A stretch of 64,000 bases of DNA. Origin: Chloroflexi bacterium GWB2_49_20. Lineage in GTDB: Bacteria > Chloroflexota > Anaerolineae > Anaerolineales > Villigracilaceae. The stretch lies in assembly GCA_001796335.1 (NCBI GenBank), contig MGMF01000016.1, positions 1 to 64,000 on the forward strand, written 5' to 3'. The notes beneath the pieces are model-generated. The model searched no databases and was not told the origin of the DNA. It worked only from the letters and a program-made list of their open reading frames with translations. Made by a program: the position numbers and the translations under genes. Positions 17,233 through 25,387 of the stretch are shown one piece after another; positions within the stretch are counted from its first letter, which is position 1; each line of letters opens with the position of its first letter.

Positions 17233-17799
17233 GAACCATGCTAAGCTAGGTTCTGTAACAAGGGCTGGCTAGCGCCGGTTGCCCTTGACCGCCTTTGGCA
17301 TGGGTATTCCGTGTCAAATCCTTAAAATCTAGTGCAAGCATGATTTTAACATCTTGCCACATCAGCATTAGTGTAGCCAATCCGTTGATGATAAAATGGC
17401 GACATAAAATGTATGTCTGTAGGAATTGAACCTCTAACCGCTAGGTTTACAGCTGGTATCCAAAATAAGTTGAAATTGTAGCCCAACTGGATTTGAGCCT
17501 GAATACCCCTGTCGGGGCATATGTACGCTGGGTCGCTGGTTCCCCCTTCGGGGACGCACGCGGCGAATCCAGCCGGGCCTATATTGTATGTCTACAGGCC
17601 TTGAACCTTCAACTGCCAGGTGCGAGGTAAGTGCCCCACGGGGGTATCAAGGCCTCGGCGAGGAGCCTGCAAGTTTTTAGAAAAGTGCACTTTTTACTGT
17701 GCGCTTTTCTATATTAAAACAAGCATATCCGGCTAAGTGAGGCCGCTTCTCCTTCCAGCGTTCTTTGTAATATAAGTTCTTAAGAAATCCCTTCGTCAG
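17233..17799. other. intergenic with several tRNA-like remnants
   Basis: No gene is visible. The stretch holds two T-arm-like remnants on the minus strand (17402-17440 and 17584-17620) and the right copy of the tRNA-like repeat (17487-17580). It forms the right edge of the AT-rich island. Confidence 0.5.
17487..17580 (+). repeat. tRNA-like repeat, right copy with interrupted T-arm
   Basis: Bases 17487-17542 match the left copy at 14010-14065. After GGTCGCTGGTTC a short GC hairpin (CCCCTTCGGGG) and adjacent bases, about 21 in all, intervene before CGAATCCAGCCGGGCCT. Removing them restores a perfect T-arm: stem GCTGG/CCAGC with loop TTCGAAT. So this copy is a tRNA 3' end disrupted inside the T-loop. 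No full cloverleaf was found upstream. Confidence 0.6.
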
Positions 17800-17845
17800 C
17801 GTGGTAGAATCAAATTGCACATAAAAATAATCAGGAGAAAGTATT
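17800..17845 (+). promoter_or_regulatory. pdxS promoter region and ribosome binding site
   Basis: TAGAAT at 17805-17810 is a plausible -10 box and AGGAGA at 17832-17837 is the ribosome binding site, eight bases before the pdxS ATG. The core 17800-17814 is repeated at 13908-13922. Confidence 0.5.
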
Positions 17846-18733
17846 ATGGAACAACAAACAGGTACATTTGCCGTCAAAAAAGGGCTGGCACAGATGCTTA
17901 AAGGTGGCGTGATCATGGATGTGGTCACTGCAGAGCACGCCAAAATCGCTGAAGACGCTGGCGCCTGCGCTGTCATGGCGCTGGAGCGCGTTCCGGCTGA
18001 TATCCGTGTCCAGGGTGGGGTGGCGCGCATGTCTGACCCCGAATTGATCTTGAAGATCATGGATACCGTCAGCATCCCGGTCATGGCCAAGTGCCGCATC
18101 GGGCATTTTGTGGAAGCCCAGATCCTCGAGTCGCTGGGCGTGGATTACATTGACGAATCCGAGGTGCTTACCCCGGCGGACGAAGCCTTCCATATTTACA
18201 AGCACGACTTCAAAGTGCCATTTGTGTGCGGCTGCCGCAACCTGGGTGAAGCCCTGCGCCGCATCGGTGAGGGCGCGGCCATGATCCGCACCAAAGGTGA
18301 GGCTGGCACGGGGGATGTGGTCGAAGCCGTGCGGCACGCCCGCACTGTCTTCGGTGAGATCCGCCGCCTGCAAAATATGCCCGACGAAGAATTGATGACC
18401 TTTGCAAAGGAGATCGGGGCTCCCTACGAACTGGTGAAGGAAGTCAAGGAACTCGGCCATCTGCCGGTGGTGAACTTTGCCGCAGGTGGGATCGCCACCC
18501 CCGCAGACGCCGCCCTGATGATGCAGTTGGGTGTGGACGGTGTCTTTGTGGGCTCAGGCATCTTCAAGTCGGGTGACCCGGCCAAGCGTGCCACCGCCAT
18601 TGTAAAAGCCACCACACACTACCGGGATGCCTCCATCCTGGCCGAGGTCAGCCGCAATTTGGGTGAACCCATGGTCGGTTTGAACGTCTCAAGCATGCCC
18701 GAGTCCGACAAGATGGCCGGCCGCGGCTGGTAG
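17846..18733 (+). CDS. pdxS: pyridoxal 5'-phosphate synthase lyase subunit PdxS
   Basis: A 295-residue PdxS, the family's usual length. It forms the dodecameric core of the deoxyxylulose-phosphate-independent vitamin B6 pathway, condensing ribose 5-phosphate, glyceraldehyde 3-phosphate and ammonia to pyridoxal phosphate in the cytoplasm. Family blocks are [44 protein letters not shown], the phosphate loop [14 protein letters not shown], and [20 protein letters not shown]. The conserved Lys in MAKCRIGH forms substrate adducts. It is followed after eight bases by its glutaminase partner pdxT. Confidence 0.98.
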   Translation: MEQQTGTFAVKKGLAQMLKGGVIMDVVTAEHAKIAEDAGACAVMALERVPADIRVQGGVARMSDPELILKIMDTVSIPVMAKCRIGHFVEAQILESLGVDYIDESEVLTPADEAFHIYKHDFKVPFVCGCRNLGEALRRIGEGAAMIRTKGEAGTGDVVEAVRHARTVFGEIRRLQNMPDEELMTFAKEIGAPYELVKEVKELGHLPVVNFAAGGIATPADAALMMQLGVDGVFVGSGIFKSGDPAKRATAIVKATTHYRDASILAEVSRNLGEPMVGLNVSSMPESDKMAGRGW

Positions 18734-18741
18734 TTCAGCGT

Positions 18742-19323
18742 ATGAAAATAGGTGTCCTGGCTCTGCAGGGCGACTTTGCAGAACACATTCGGATGCTTAA
18801 GCAACTGGATGTGGAAACCGTGGAAGTGCGCCTGCCAAACCAGCTGACCGGGTTGGATGGTTTGATCCTGCCTGGTGGAGAATCCACCACCATCGGCAAG
18901 CTATGTGTGGATTATGGTCTCCTGCAGCCGCTTCAGCAGTTCGGCCAGGGGCATGCCATGTGGGGCACCTGTGCAGGCGCCATCCTGCTCTCCAGGGATG
19001 CGTCGCGCTCCCAGCCGCTGCTGGGTCTGATGGATATCCGTGTGGCGCGTAATGCCTTTGGGCGCCAGGTGGACTCATTTGAAGCCGACCTGGATATCGA
19101 ACCGCTTAAACAGGCGACAAATACCCGGGCGCCCTACCATGCCTTTTTCATTCGTGCCCCCATCATCGAAGCGGTTGAAGGAACTGCACAGGTGTTGGCA
19201 ACTCTTCCGGATGGGCGTATTGTCGCAGCCGGACAGGGAAAATTGCTGGCCACCTCCTTCCATCCGGAACTGACTGCTGACACACGCTTTCACGAGTATT
19301 TTCTATCACTCATCGACTCATAG
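18742..19323 (+). CDS. pdxT: pyridoxal 5'-phosphate synthase glutaminase subunit PdxT
   Basis: A 193-residue class I glutamine amidotransferase. It hydrolyses glutamine and channels ammonia to PdxS. LQGDFAEH at the N-terminus, LPGGESTT (about 46-53), the nucleophile in GTCAGAILL (Cys near residue 76) and the His-Glu pair in SFHPELT (about 172-178) make up the triad region. It lies eight bases after pdxS and five bases before the next gene, so it sits within an operon. Confidence 0.97.
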   Translation: MKIGVLALQGDFAEHIRMLKQLDVETVEVRLPNQLTGLDGLILPGGESTTIGKLCVDYGLLQPLQQFGQGHAMWGTCAGAILLSRDASRSQPLLGLMDIRVARNAFGRQVDSFEADLDIEPLKQATNTRAPYHAFFIRAPIIEAVEGTAQVLATLPDGRIVAAGQGKLLATSFHPELTADTRFHEYFLSLIDS

Positions 19324-19328
19324 GAAAA

Positions 19329-20258
19329 ATGCCTGTCCGTCTGCTCGACTTTCTGGACCTGCCTAATTTATATAAATACCGTCACCGGGTGATACCACTG
19401 GACAGTGCGCGGGCTGCGACGCGCGGCAACCTCATGGGGTTAAATGCCATGCTCTCGTACCTGAATCCCCGCCGGGAGATCTCCACGGCCATCCATCAAC
19501 AGGATGACGGTATCCTGCTGGGTCAGGTCACACATTCCAGTGGATCTCCGCATGCCAACCTGGCATTTTTGGCACCGGATGAAAGCACCGAACTGGCTCA
19601 AGCTGCCCTGTTGGATTTTCTATCCGTGCAGGCGGGCGAATGGGGCTGCCTGTATCTTTTGGCCGAGGTGGATGAATGCTCTCCCGCCTTCAAAGCCCTG
19701 CGCCAGGCTGGTTTTTCCATGTATGCCTGGCAGAGGGTTTGGAAAATGAATGACCTGCTTGAACCCGGTGGGGAAAACCTGTGGAAGGGATCGGATGAGA
19801 CCGATCTGATAGCCATTCAAAGCCTGTACGCCCAGATCGTACCTGCCATGCTTCAGCCAGTGGAACCCCTGCCGCGCCATCCTGAAGGGCTGGTCTGCCG
19901 GCAGGCTGGCGATCTCCAGGCTTACATCAGCCTGATATACGGCCCGGCTGGCATCTGGGTCCAACCGCTGATCCACCCGGATGCGACCTGCCTGCCGGAA
20001 CGGATGACCGCCCTGCTGACTTCCATTCCCAACCGTCGTAATCGCCCGGTATATGTGTGCGTGCGCTCCTACCAGGCCTGGCTGGAAAGTATGCTGGAAG
20101 AACTGGGGGCTTCGGCTGGAGAACGCCAGGCAGTCATGATCAGGCACCTGGCTGTCCGCAAGTGGGTGGAAGAAGCCCTGCCCGCCAAAAAAGCGGAACC
20201 TGCCTGGGCAAATCCTGCCACACCGGTGGTGCGCATTAATCATACAGATAGTGAGTGA
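19329..20258 (+). CDS. GNAT-like protein of unknown function
   Basis: A 309-residue soluble protein with no motif I can name confidently. The N-terminal half contains strands and helices resembling a GNAT fold (LAFLAPDESTELAQAALLDFLSVQAGEWGCLYLLAEVDECSPAFKALRQAGF), and the C-terminal half repeats a similar pattern ending in a GERQAVMIRHLAVRKW segment, so it may be a double-GNAT protein. It begins five bases after pdxT, so it is probably cotranscribed with the pyridoxal phosphate genes. Confidence 0.65.
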   Translation: MPVRLLDFLDLPNLYKYRHRVIPLDSARAATRGNLMGLNAMLSYLNPRREISTAIHQQDDGILLGQVTHSSGSPHANLAFLAPDESTELAQAALLDFLSVQAGEWGCLYLLAEVDECSPAFKALRQAGFSMYAWQRVWKMNDLLEPGGENLWKGSDETDLIAIQSLYAQIVPAMLQPVEPLPRHPEGLVCRQAGDLQAYISLIYGPAGIWVQPLIHPDATCLPERMTALLTSIPNRRNRPVYVCVRSYQAWLESMLEELGASAGERQAVMIRHLAVRKWVEEALPAKKAEPAWANPATPVVRINHTDSE

Positions 20259-20331
20259 CTTCTCAAAAAAGTGGGGAACATTCCCCTGCTTATTGAGAGG
20301 ATAAAAATATAGGATAGTGAAGTAGAAAAAA

Positions 20332-21975
20332 ATGACACAATTACGAATTACGGATGATCTGGATGCCCTGCTGGGCGTACTCCCGCCTGCAATTGCATCC
20401 GCTGTAAAAAAAGAAAATAACAGCGATAACCTGCTGGAGGTCGTTTTGGACCTGGGACGGGTGCCCACCGCCCGTTTTGTTGACCACGAGACCCTCCTGA
20501 GCGAGATGGAGATCACCCGCCAGGAGCTGGATTTTGTGGTGGAACATATTGGCGATATTGATGCGGACAATCGTGCCGGACTGGAACGCACCCTGCATCG
20601 CATCTCTGCCATCCGCAACCGGCGTGGTCATATCGTGGGACTTACCTGCCGGGTAGGGCGTGCGGTGTATGGCACCATCGACATCCTGCAGGATATCATC
20701 GAGTCGGGCAAGAGCATCCTGATACTGGGCCGCCCGGCAATTGGCAAGACCACCCTCTTGCGCGAGGCTGCCCGCATCCTGGCTGAAACCCGGCGTGTCA
20801 TCATCGTGGATACTTCCAACGAGATCGGCGGCGATGGGGATGTGCCGCATCCAGCCGTGGGCAAGGCGCGCCGCATGCAGGTGCGTGAGCCCATGCTGCA
20901 GCATGAAGTCATGATCGAAGCGGTGGAGAATCATAACCCCGAGGTCATCGTCATTGATGAGATCGGCCGCGAACTGGAAGCCGCCGCCGCCCGCACCATC
21001 GCAGAGCGCGGTGTGCAATTGATCGGTACAGCTCACGGCAATACCATTGACAACCTGATGCTCAACCCGACCCTGTCTGACCTGATCGGTGGTATTGAGG
21101 CGGTCACGCTTTCGGATGAGGAAGCCCGGCGGCGCGGCACCCAGAAGACCGTGCTCGAACGGCGTGCCCCTGCCACCTTTGATGTGCTGGTGGAGATCCA
21201 GACGCGTGACCGCCTGGCTGTACACCTGGACATCTCCGAATCGGTCGACTCGCTGCTGCGCGGTTACCCGCTGCCTCCCGAGATCCGCTCACGGGATGCC
21301 AAAGGCAACATCCAGATCGAAAAAACGCCGGTTAATGCCCGGAGTGCTTCAGAATTTCGCATTGAGAATAACAACACCTTCCGGCGTCCCAGCGTGGTGG
21401 AGATGCATCCATCCATCCGCCCCGAACCCCGCCGGGAGAATGACGCCTTTCCAATATCCGAAGCGAGTGATTTCACCCCTCAGTACCCTGAATCCCACCG
21501 CGTTTCTGTCAAAACCGTACGCATCTACCCTTATGGTGTGGCCCGCAACCGTCTGCTGCAGGCGGCCAAGCGCCTGGGCGTGCCAGCCCAGGTGGCAACC
21601 GACGCCAACAATGCCGAGGTACTGGTAACCCTGAAATCCCATTACCGCAACCGCCAGCAGACCGTCATGGATGCCGAGCACCGCGGTGTGCCGATCTATG
21701 TTTTGCGGGCCAACACCGTCAACCAGATGGAGCAGTTCCTGGGTAACCTGTTCAACCTGTCGGAGCTTCAGCCGCCAGTGGATGAGATGGAGGATATCCA
21801 GGTCCAGACCCAGGCTGCCATTGCCGCCGTGTTGAACGGTGAACGCTGGGTGGACCTGGAGCCCGGCTCCTCCACAGTGCGGCGACTTCAGCACGACATG
21901 GCGCGCCAGGCTGAACTGGTCTCGCACTCCTACGGCAAGGAACCACGCCGCCGGGTCAGGATCTTTCGCGAATGA
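20332..21975 (+). CDS. R3H-domain AAA-type ATPase (SpoIIIAA/Ycf45-like)
   Basis: A 547-residue protein. The central ATPase region has Walker A GRPAIGKTT (about 131-139), VIIVDTSNEIGGDGDVPHP, and Walker B VIVIDEIGRE (about 204-213), as in SpoIIIAA- and Ycf45-type ATPases. The C-terminus holds an R3H single-stranded nucleic-acid-binding motif (RRLQHDMARQAEL...SYGKEPRRRVRIF, about 516-546). A tail between them, VKTVRIYPYGVARNRLLQAAKRLG, is a typical linker of this family. It presumably binds RNA or DNA using ATP; the cell role is unclear. It overlaps tmk by four bases (ATGA), so the two are coupled. Confidence 0.9.
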   Translation: MTQLRITDDLDALLGVLPPAIASAVKKENNSDNLLEVVLDLGRVPTARFVDHETLLSEMEITRQELDFVVEHIGDIDADNRAGLERTLHRISAIRNRRGHIVGLTCRVGRAVYGTIDILQDIIESGKSILILGRPAIGKTTLLREAARILAETRRVIIVDTSNEIGGDGDVPHPAVGKARRMQVREPMLQHEVMIEAVENHNPEVIVIDEIGRELEAAAARTIAERGVQLIGTAHGNTIDNLMLNPTLSDLIGGIEAVTLSDEEARRRGTQKTVLERRAPATFDVLVEIQTRDRLAVHLDISESVDSLLRGYPLPPEIRSRDAKGNIQIEKTPVNARSASEFRIENNNTFRRPSVVEMHPSIRPEPRRENDAFPISEASDFTPQYPESHRVSVKTVRIYPYGVARNRLLQAAKRLGVPAQVATDANNAEVLVTLKSHYRNRQQTVMDAEHRGVPIYVLRANTVNQMEQFLGNLFNLSELQPPVDEMEDIQVQTQAAIAAVLNGERWVDLEPGSSTVRRLQHDMARQAELVSHSYGKEPRRRVRIFRE

Positions 21976-22610
21976 AGAAGGGCATGTTCATCACCCTGGA
22001 AGGCCCGGAAGGCTCCGGTAAGACCTCCCACATGGAGCCGCTGACCAAATGGCTGGAAAGCCAGGGCTGGCCGGTGCTGTGCACGCGCGAGCCCGGGGGA
22101 ACCCCCATCAGCGAGCAGATCCGGACGGTGATCCATGACCTGAAGAACCAGGAGATGCATCCGCACACCGAAACCCTGCTCTACCAGGCAGCCCGCGCCC
22201 AGATCGTGGAACAGGTCATCCGTCCCAAACTGGCGCAGGGAGTGATCGTGCTGTGCGACCGTTATGCCGATTCGACCCTGGCTTACCAGGGCTATGGGCA
22301 CCAGCAAAACCTGGATGAAGTGCGTGCCCTCATCCGTTATGCCACCGGGGGACTGCAGCCTGACCTGACCCTGCTGTTGGACGTGGATGTGGAGATCGGC
22401 TTGAAGCGCAGCTCCCAGCGCCGCTCGAAAGGCGGCGAATGGAACCGGCTGGACGCCTATGAGTTGGAATTCCACCAGCGCGTGCGCCAGGGGTACCTGG
22501 AATTGGTCAAAGCCGAGCCCGAACGCTGGGTGGTGGTGGACGCCGCCAGGCGCTGGCAGGAAGTGCAGTCCGCCCTGCGCCAGGTCATTGGGGACCGATT
22601 GAATACGTAA
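21972..22610 (+). CDS. tmk: thymidylate kinase
   Basis: A 212-residue dTMP kinase, which phosphorylates dTMP to dTDP for DNA synthesis. The P-loop GPEGSGKTS (about 10-18), TREPGGTPISEQIR, the DRYADSTLAYQG motif (about 96-107) and a lid with RSSQRRSKGGEWNRLD are present. The start overlaps the R3H ATPase stop as ATGA at 21972-21975. Confidence 0.97.
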   Translation: MKKGMFITLEGPEGSGKTSHMEPLTKWLESQGWPVLCTREPGGTPISEQIRTVIHDLKNQEMHPHTETLLYQAARAQIVEQVIRPKLAQGVIVLCDRYADSTLAYQGYGHQQNLDEVRALIRYATGGLQPDLTLLLDVDVEIGLKRSSQRRSKGGEWNRLDAYELEFHQRVRQGYLELVKAEPERWVVVDAARRWQEVQSALRQVIGDRLNT

Positions 22611-22656
22611 TGTGATCTTTCTGAAAAACGACTTTACCACGATCCCCAAAAGTCTT

Positions 22657-22716
22657 TACCACAAAGCACCAAGTCACCAAGAAAAACCATTAAAAAAATC
22701 TTCGTGTCGTGGTAAA
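22657..22716. repeat. dispersed palindromic repeat unit, degenerate
   Basis: TACCACAAAGCACCAAGTC at the left and TTCGTGTCGTGGTAA at the right form the two arms of the ACCAC...GTGGT palindrome family that is tandem around the GxxExxY gene at 37 kb. This copy is shorter and degenerate and separates tmk from the convergent fmdB gene. Confidence 0.6.
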
Positions 22717-22741
22717 TGTTTTTTTATACCCACCTGCCGCC

Positions 22742-23140
22742 CTAAAAATCCATATCCCCGCTTCCCATTCCACCCATGCCATCGCCTCCCAGGTCGGGCA
22801 GGGCGCTTTCGATCTCCTCCGGGCTCTGGCCTGATTCCAAGCGGTCGACCACGTCATCGAATTCGGGGGGCAGATCCTCACCCATCTCGCGCCCCATCTT
22901 GCGCATCATCTGCCCCATTGCTTTGGGGTCATCTTCCAGCCCGGCCAGTGCAGACGGGTCGGCCAGGTTCTCCATACGGCTTTCGTCGGATTTTGCCACG
23001 CGCACGCGCGGCACCCGCCGGCGCACATTGGTACTCTGGCAGTGGGCGCAGGCTACCGGTTTGGTGCCGTACTCGGCATAGGTGAAGAAAACGTCAAAGC
23101 GTTTCTGGCAATCCAGGCAGACATAATCGTACAGGGGCAT
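22742..23140 (-). CDS. FmdB-family zinc-ribbon regulator-like protein
   Basis: A 132-residue protein with the FmdB zinc ribbon MPLYDYVCLDCQKRFDVFF, with CxxC pairs at residues 8-11 and near 31-34 (CAHC), followed by an acidic, flexible tail ending GGMGSGDMDF. FmdB-family proteins are small putative regulators or folding factors; function is uncertain. The 5' end of this gene, with promoter and ribosome binding site, has been copied at 23893-23970, 24315-24349 and 25090-25133, and the sequence immediately upstream of the intact start no longer matches the copies, so its native promoter appears to have been separated from it. Confidence 0.88.
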   Translation of the reverse strand: MPLYDYVCLDCQKRFDVFFTYAEYGTKPVACAHCQSTNVRRRVPRVRVAKSDESRMENLADPSALAGLEDDPKAMGQMMRKMGREMGEDLPPEFDDVVDRLESGQSPEEIESALPDLGGDGMGGMGSGDMDF

Positions 23141-23155
23141 GGCTTCTCCAGGGGA
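23081..23155 (-). repeat. fmdB 5' end, intact copy (A)
   Basis: This is the start region of the intact fmdB gene including its ribosome binding site GGAGAAG. It is the reference for three partial copies further right. Identity with copy B (23893-23952) is nearly complete apart from a 12-base deletion in B. Confidence 0.85.
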
Positions 23156-23208
23156 TAAGATTATCCGGTTGAATGAGGGTGCTGCAATTCTTTCATCTCC
23201 CGGTCAGA

Positions 23209-23490
23209 TCAAGCCAGAGAGATATGTAAACGTTTGCCCAGAGCATGCGCGGCGCGATCCAAAGTCTGGAGGGTAACAGCCCGGTTGGCGGGGTCCAGTA
23301 AACGATCCAAAGCGGCCCGGCTGGTACTCATGCGCCGCGACATCTCGGTCTTGGAGAGATTCTGTTCGCTCATCATTTGCTCAACCTGAAAAGCGATCAC
23401 TCGTTTGACCGCTACAGCCTGAGTGTCGGCGAGAATACCTTCCTCTTCCAGGAAATCATCGAAATCACTGCCAATGTGTTTGTCACTCAT
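23209..23490 (-). CDS. HigA-like XRE antitoxin
   Basis: A 93-residue protein with an HTH of the XRE type in its C-terminal half (EQNLSKTEMSRRMSTSRAALDRLLDP, about 41-66, then ALGKRLHISL). The acidic N-terminal segment SDFDDFLEEEGI may wrap the toxin. It overlaps the toxin gene by eight bases and is read after it, the toxin-first order of HigBA. It should bind the toxin and repress the operon. Confidence 0.85.
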   Translation of the reverse strand: MSDKHIGSDFDDFLEEEGILADTQAVAVKRVIAFQVEQMMSEQNLSKTEMSRRMSTSRAALDRLLDPANRAVTLQTLDRAAHALGKRLHISLA

Positions 23491-23854
23491 TTTTGCCTCG
23501 TAATTGCGCCAGCCTTTGGCGGGCCAGGCTTAGATCATCCTGCGGGGTCTTGTCACTTTTCTTGATGAAACCATGCAATAAAACCATTTTGTCATCTTGT
23601 ATTGTGAAAAGAACGCGGGCGATCCGGTGGACCAATCTGGAACGGACTTCCCAAAGCCCAGGCTCCAGTTTGCGAACGATTGGCATTCCCACAGGCCAGC
23701 CGAACTGTACGGTTTTGATGTCTTCACCGATGATACGCTTTTCGTCCACCGCCAGGGATTTAAGCCATTCGCGTACAGGCTCGCTGCCCCGTTCGCTCCG
23801 AAAGAAGACAACTTTCAGACGAAGTTCACTGTCATCCGGTATGGATTGTACCAT
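23483..23854 (-). CDS. HigB/phage Gp49-like RelE-type toxin
   Basis: A 123-residue RelE/HigB-superfamily toxin, probably a ribosome-dependent mRNA nuclease. Typical blocks are SEPVREWLKSLAVDEKRIIGEDI, GMPIVRKLEPGLWEVRSRL, IARVLFTIQDDKMVLLHGFIKKSDKTP, and the basic tail. A promoter-like TTGACA (23874-23869) and TACAAT (23850-23845, spacing 18) run into the first codons on the minus strand, so the true start may lie slightly downstream of 23854. The pair lies between copies A and B of the fmdB 5' end. Confidence 0.88.
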   Translation of the reverse strand: MVQSIPDDSELRLKVVFFRSERGSEPVREWLKSLAVDEKRIIGEDIKTVQFGWPVGMPIVRKLEPGLWEVRSRLVHRIARVLFTIQDDKMVLLHGFIKKSDKTPQDDLSLARQRLAQLRGKNE

Positions 23855-23892
23855 TTTTGATACGCTGTTGTCAATGGATTTTACTTTGCAAA

Positions 23893-23970
23893 GGTGAAGA
23901 AAACGTCAAAGCGTTTCTGGCAATCCAGGCACAGGGGCATGGCTTCTCCAGGGGAGGGTGGGTTTATGGT
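23893..23970 (-). repeat. partial copy of the fmdB 5' end (B)
   Basis: On the minus strand this encodes MPLCLDCQKRFDVFF, the fmdB start with an in-frame loss of four codons (YDYV), and it keeps the GGAGAAGCC ribosome binding site and upstream bases. Beyond the start its upstream sequence resembles copies C and D, not the present upstream of fmdB. It is followed on the left by ACCTTTGCAAAG, the end of homology. Confidence 0.88.
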
Positions 23971-24070
23971 CCGCCGGTATTATAATCAATTTTAGGAACC
24001 CGGTGATGGGTCGTATCTTTTCTTAACTCAAAATTTCATATTCAACCACCACACGAAAGGATGGAAAATC

Positions 24071-24271
24071 ATGAAGGTCTTCTTGAATAGCATGGCTGTT
24101 TTTTTGATCCTGGCAGGTGGAGTCTGGTTCTTGCAAGGCATCAATGTCTTACCCGGCAGCTTTATGACGGGTCACATGGAGTGGTCGTACTATGGTGGTT
24201 TGGCGATCGTTGCAGGTATTGCGTTGCTTGTGTTTGCCAAACGCCTGAAAGCTTCCCCGCCTAAAAAATGA
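24071..24271 (+). CDS. small two-helix membrane protein
   Basis: A 66-residue protein with two hydrophobic helices (about 6-26 and 40-58) separated by the conserved-looking loop INVLPGSFMTGHMEW, and a basic C-terminal tail. Small proteins of this type are widespread and uncharacterised. A purine-rich AAAGGATGG lies nine bases before the ATG. The gene sits alone between copies B and C of the fmdB 5' end. Confidence 0.7.
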   Translation: MKVFLNSMAVFLILAGGVWFLQGINVLPGSFMTGHMEWSYYGGLAIVAGIALLVFAKRLKASPPKK

Positions 24272-24314
24272 AATTGACCATTCGGGAAAGGGTTTGCTGG
24301 TAAGGCTAATATCC

Positions 24315-24349
24315 GGGGCATGGCTTCTCCAGGGGAGGGTGAGTTTATG
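24315..24349 (-). repeat. partial copy of the fmdB 5' end (C)
   Basis: The stretch has the fmdB ATG, RBS and upstream bases (GGGGCATGGCTTCTCC then AGGGGAGGGTGAGTTTATG on the plus strand) but only about two coding triplets. It matches copy B closely over about 33 bases. Confidence 0.8.
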
Positions 24350-24442
24350 CTTAACTGGCATTGGAACCCAACTTTGGAGGTATTTTCCAATATCCGCGCT
24401 CGTTATTTGCCGGCATGTCCGTTTAAACCATCAAAATGTGCT

Positions 24443-24455
24443 TATAATAAGGTCA
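24443..24455 (+). promoter_or_regulatory. -10 box directly before a leaderless start
   Basis: TATAAT at 24443-24448 ends six bases before the ATG at 24455, with no Shine-Dalgarno between. This implies a leaderless message for the MntA-like gene. The -35 region is not obvious. Confidence 0.6.
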
Positions 24456-24751
24456 TGAACGATTTACGTGTCCCACACAAGCAGATTGATCAATTTTGCC
24501 AGCGTTACCAGGTGCGCCGACTGGCGCTTTTCGGTTCCATGACACGGGGCCAGGTGCGACCGGATAGCGACGTGGATGTTTTGGTGCTCTTCAAACCGGG
24601 TGTCAGGGTGGGATTCCTCACGCTTGGGCAGATGCAGCGGGAGCTGGCCGTGATCTTCAAACGCCCCGTGGACCTGGTGCCGCAGGATGGGTTGAAACCG
24701 GTCATTCGTGACAGCGTTCTGGAAGAAGCCCGGGAGTTATATGCGGCCTGA
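24455..24751 (+). CDS. MntA-like nucleotidyltransferase antitoxin
   Basis: A 98-residue minimal nucleotidyltransferase. The signature GSMTRGQVRPDSDVDVLV (G27-S28, S38-D39-x-D41) gives the catalytic site, and VDLVPQDGLKP carries the third acidic residue. Together with the next gene it forms a MntA/HepT pair, in which MntA adds AMP to HepT and so blocks the toxin. It overlaps the HEPN gene by 11 bases. An in-frame start at 24320 would run through the repeat and is rejected in favour of the ATG at 24455. Confidence 0.88.
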   Translation: MNDLRVPHKQIDQFCQRYQVRRLALFGSMTRGQVRPDSDVDVLVLFKPGVRVGFLTLGQMQRELAVIFKRPVDLVPQDGLKPVIRDSVLEEARELYAA

Positions 24752-25079
24752 AAAACTTTATCTTACGGATATTATTGAAGCCGCCGATGCAATTGACCGG
24801 TTCGTTTCTGATATCCCGTTTGAAAGTTTGATTGAGGATGAGATGCGGCAGGCCGCAATTTTGCAGAAACTGATCGTGATAGGCGAAGCCGCTTCCCGCC
24901 TGTCAGACGCGTTCCGGCAGGAGCATGGCCATATTCCCTGGCAAGACATCATCGGATTTAGAAATTTTGCCATCCATGAATATTTTTCAGTGTATTGGGA
25001 AATCGTTTGGACGACAGCCACGCAGGATGTGCCATCGCTGAGAGATCAAGTGGCTGAAATTCTGCCGCTGGTTTCTTAG
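24741..25079 (+). CDS. HepT-like HEPN-domain toxin (DUF86)
   Basis: A 112-residue HEPN protein. The RX4H RNase motif reads RNFAIHEYF near residue 73, with ILQKLIVIGEAASRLS as the typical helix before it, and LRDQVAEILP at the C-terminus. HepT toxins are ribonucleases or tRNA nucleases silenced by MntA. The ATG at 24741 lies inside the MntA-like gene, so translation is coupled. Confidence 0.9.
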   Translation: MRPEKLYLTDIIEAADAIDRFVSDIPFESLIEDEMRQAAILQKLIVIGEAASRLSDAFRQEHGHIPWQDIIGFRNFAIHEYFSVYWEIVWTTATQDVPSLRDQVAEILPLVS

Positions 25080-25386
25080 CAGGCAGTTTCGTACAGGGGC
25101 ATGACTTCTCCAGGGGGAGGGTGAGTTTATGGTTGGCTGGGATTATTACCACTTTTAGGAATGCATGACCGATGAGGTAGATGGCAGGCTGATTTGCGTC
25201 AAGTTGGAGGAGACCTTCGCAAAACAGCGTCGCCTTGCCACCCAATGCGGTAAGATCGAGGCGGGCACAACAGGCTCTTTGGCGTTGATCTTTTATGCTT
25301 TGATGGTGAAAACGGCATCTTCTTTTCTTGATGCAACCCGCTGAATGACCTGTCCCGCATCCTGCTTTTTTGGGTACAATGTATTT
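25080..25386. other. intergenic between HepT-like gene and PEP-binding gene
   Basis: It contains the last fmdB-start copy (25090-25133) and then about 240 bp with no good frame. Around 25149-25160 a TTACCACTTTTAGGAA stretch resembles the sequence after copy B (ATAATCAATTTTAGGAA), so homology extends about 30 bases beyond the start codon region. Confidence 0.5.
25090..25133 (-). repeat. partial copy of the fmdB 5' end (D)
   Basis: On the minus strand it reads RBS GGAGAAG, then ATG CCC CTG TAC GA, that is the first fmdB codons, and then diverges. The start-proximal upstream sequence continues to match copies B and C. This may be the original promoter position of fmdB, now about 2 kb from the intact gene. 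Confidence 0.82.
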
Positions 25387-25387
25387 A
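25375..25387 (+). promoter_or_regulatory. -10 box directly before a leaderless start
   Basis: TACAAT at 25375-25380 ends six bases before the ATG at 25387. No Shine-Dalgarno is present, suggesting leaderless translation. Confidence 0.5.

Noticed and set aside
17320-17400. Possible small RNA or riboswitch upstream of pdxS
   Set aside because: No conserved pairing could be drawn by eye; the region is dominated by tRNA-like remnants.
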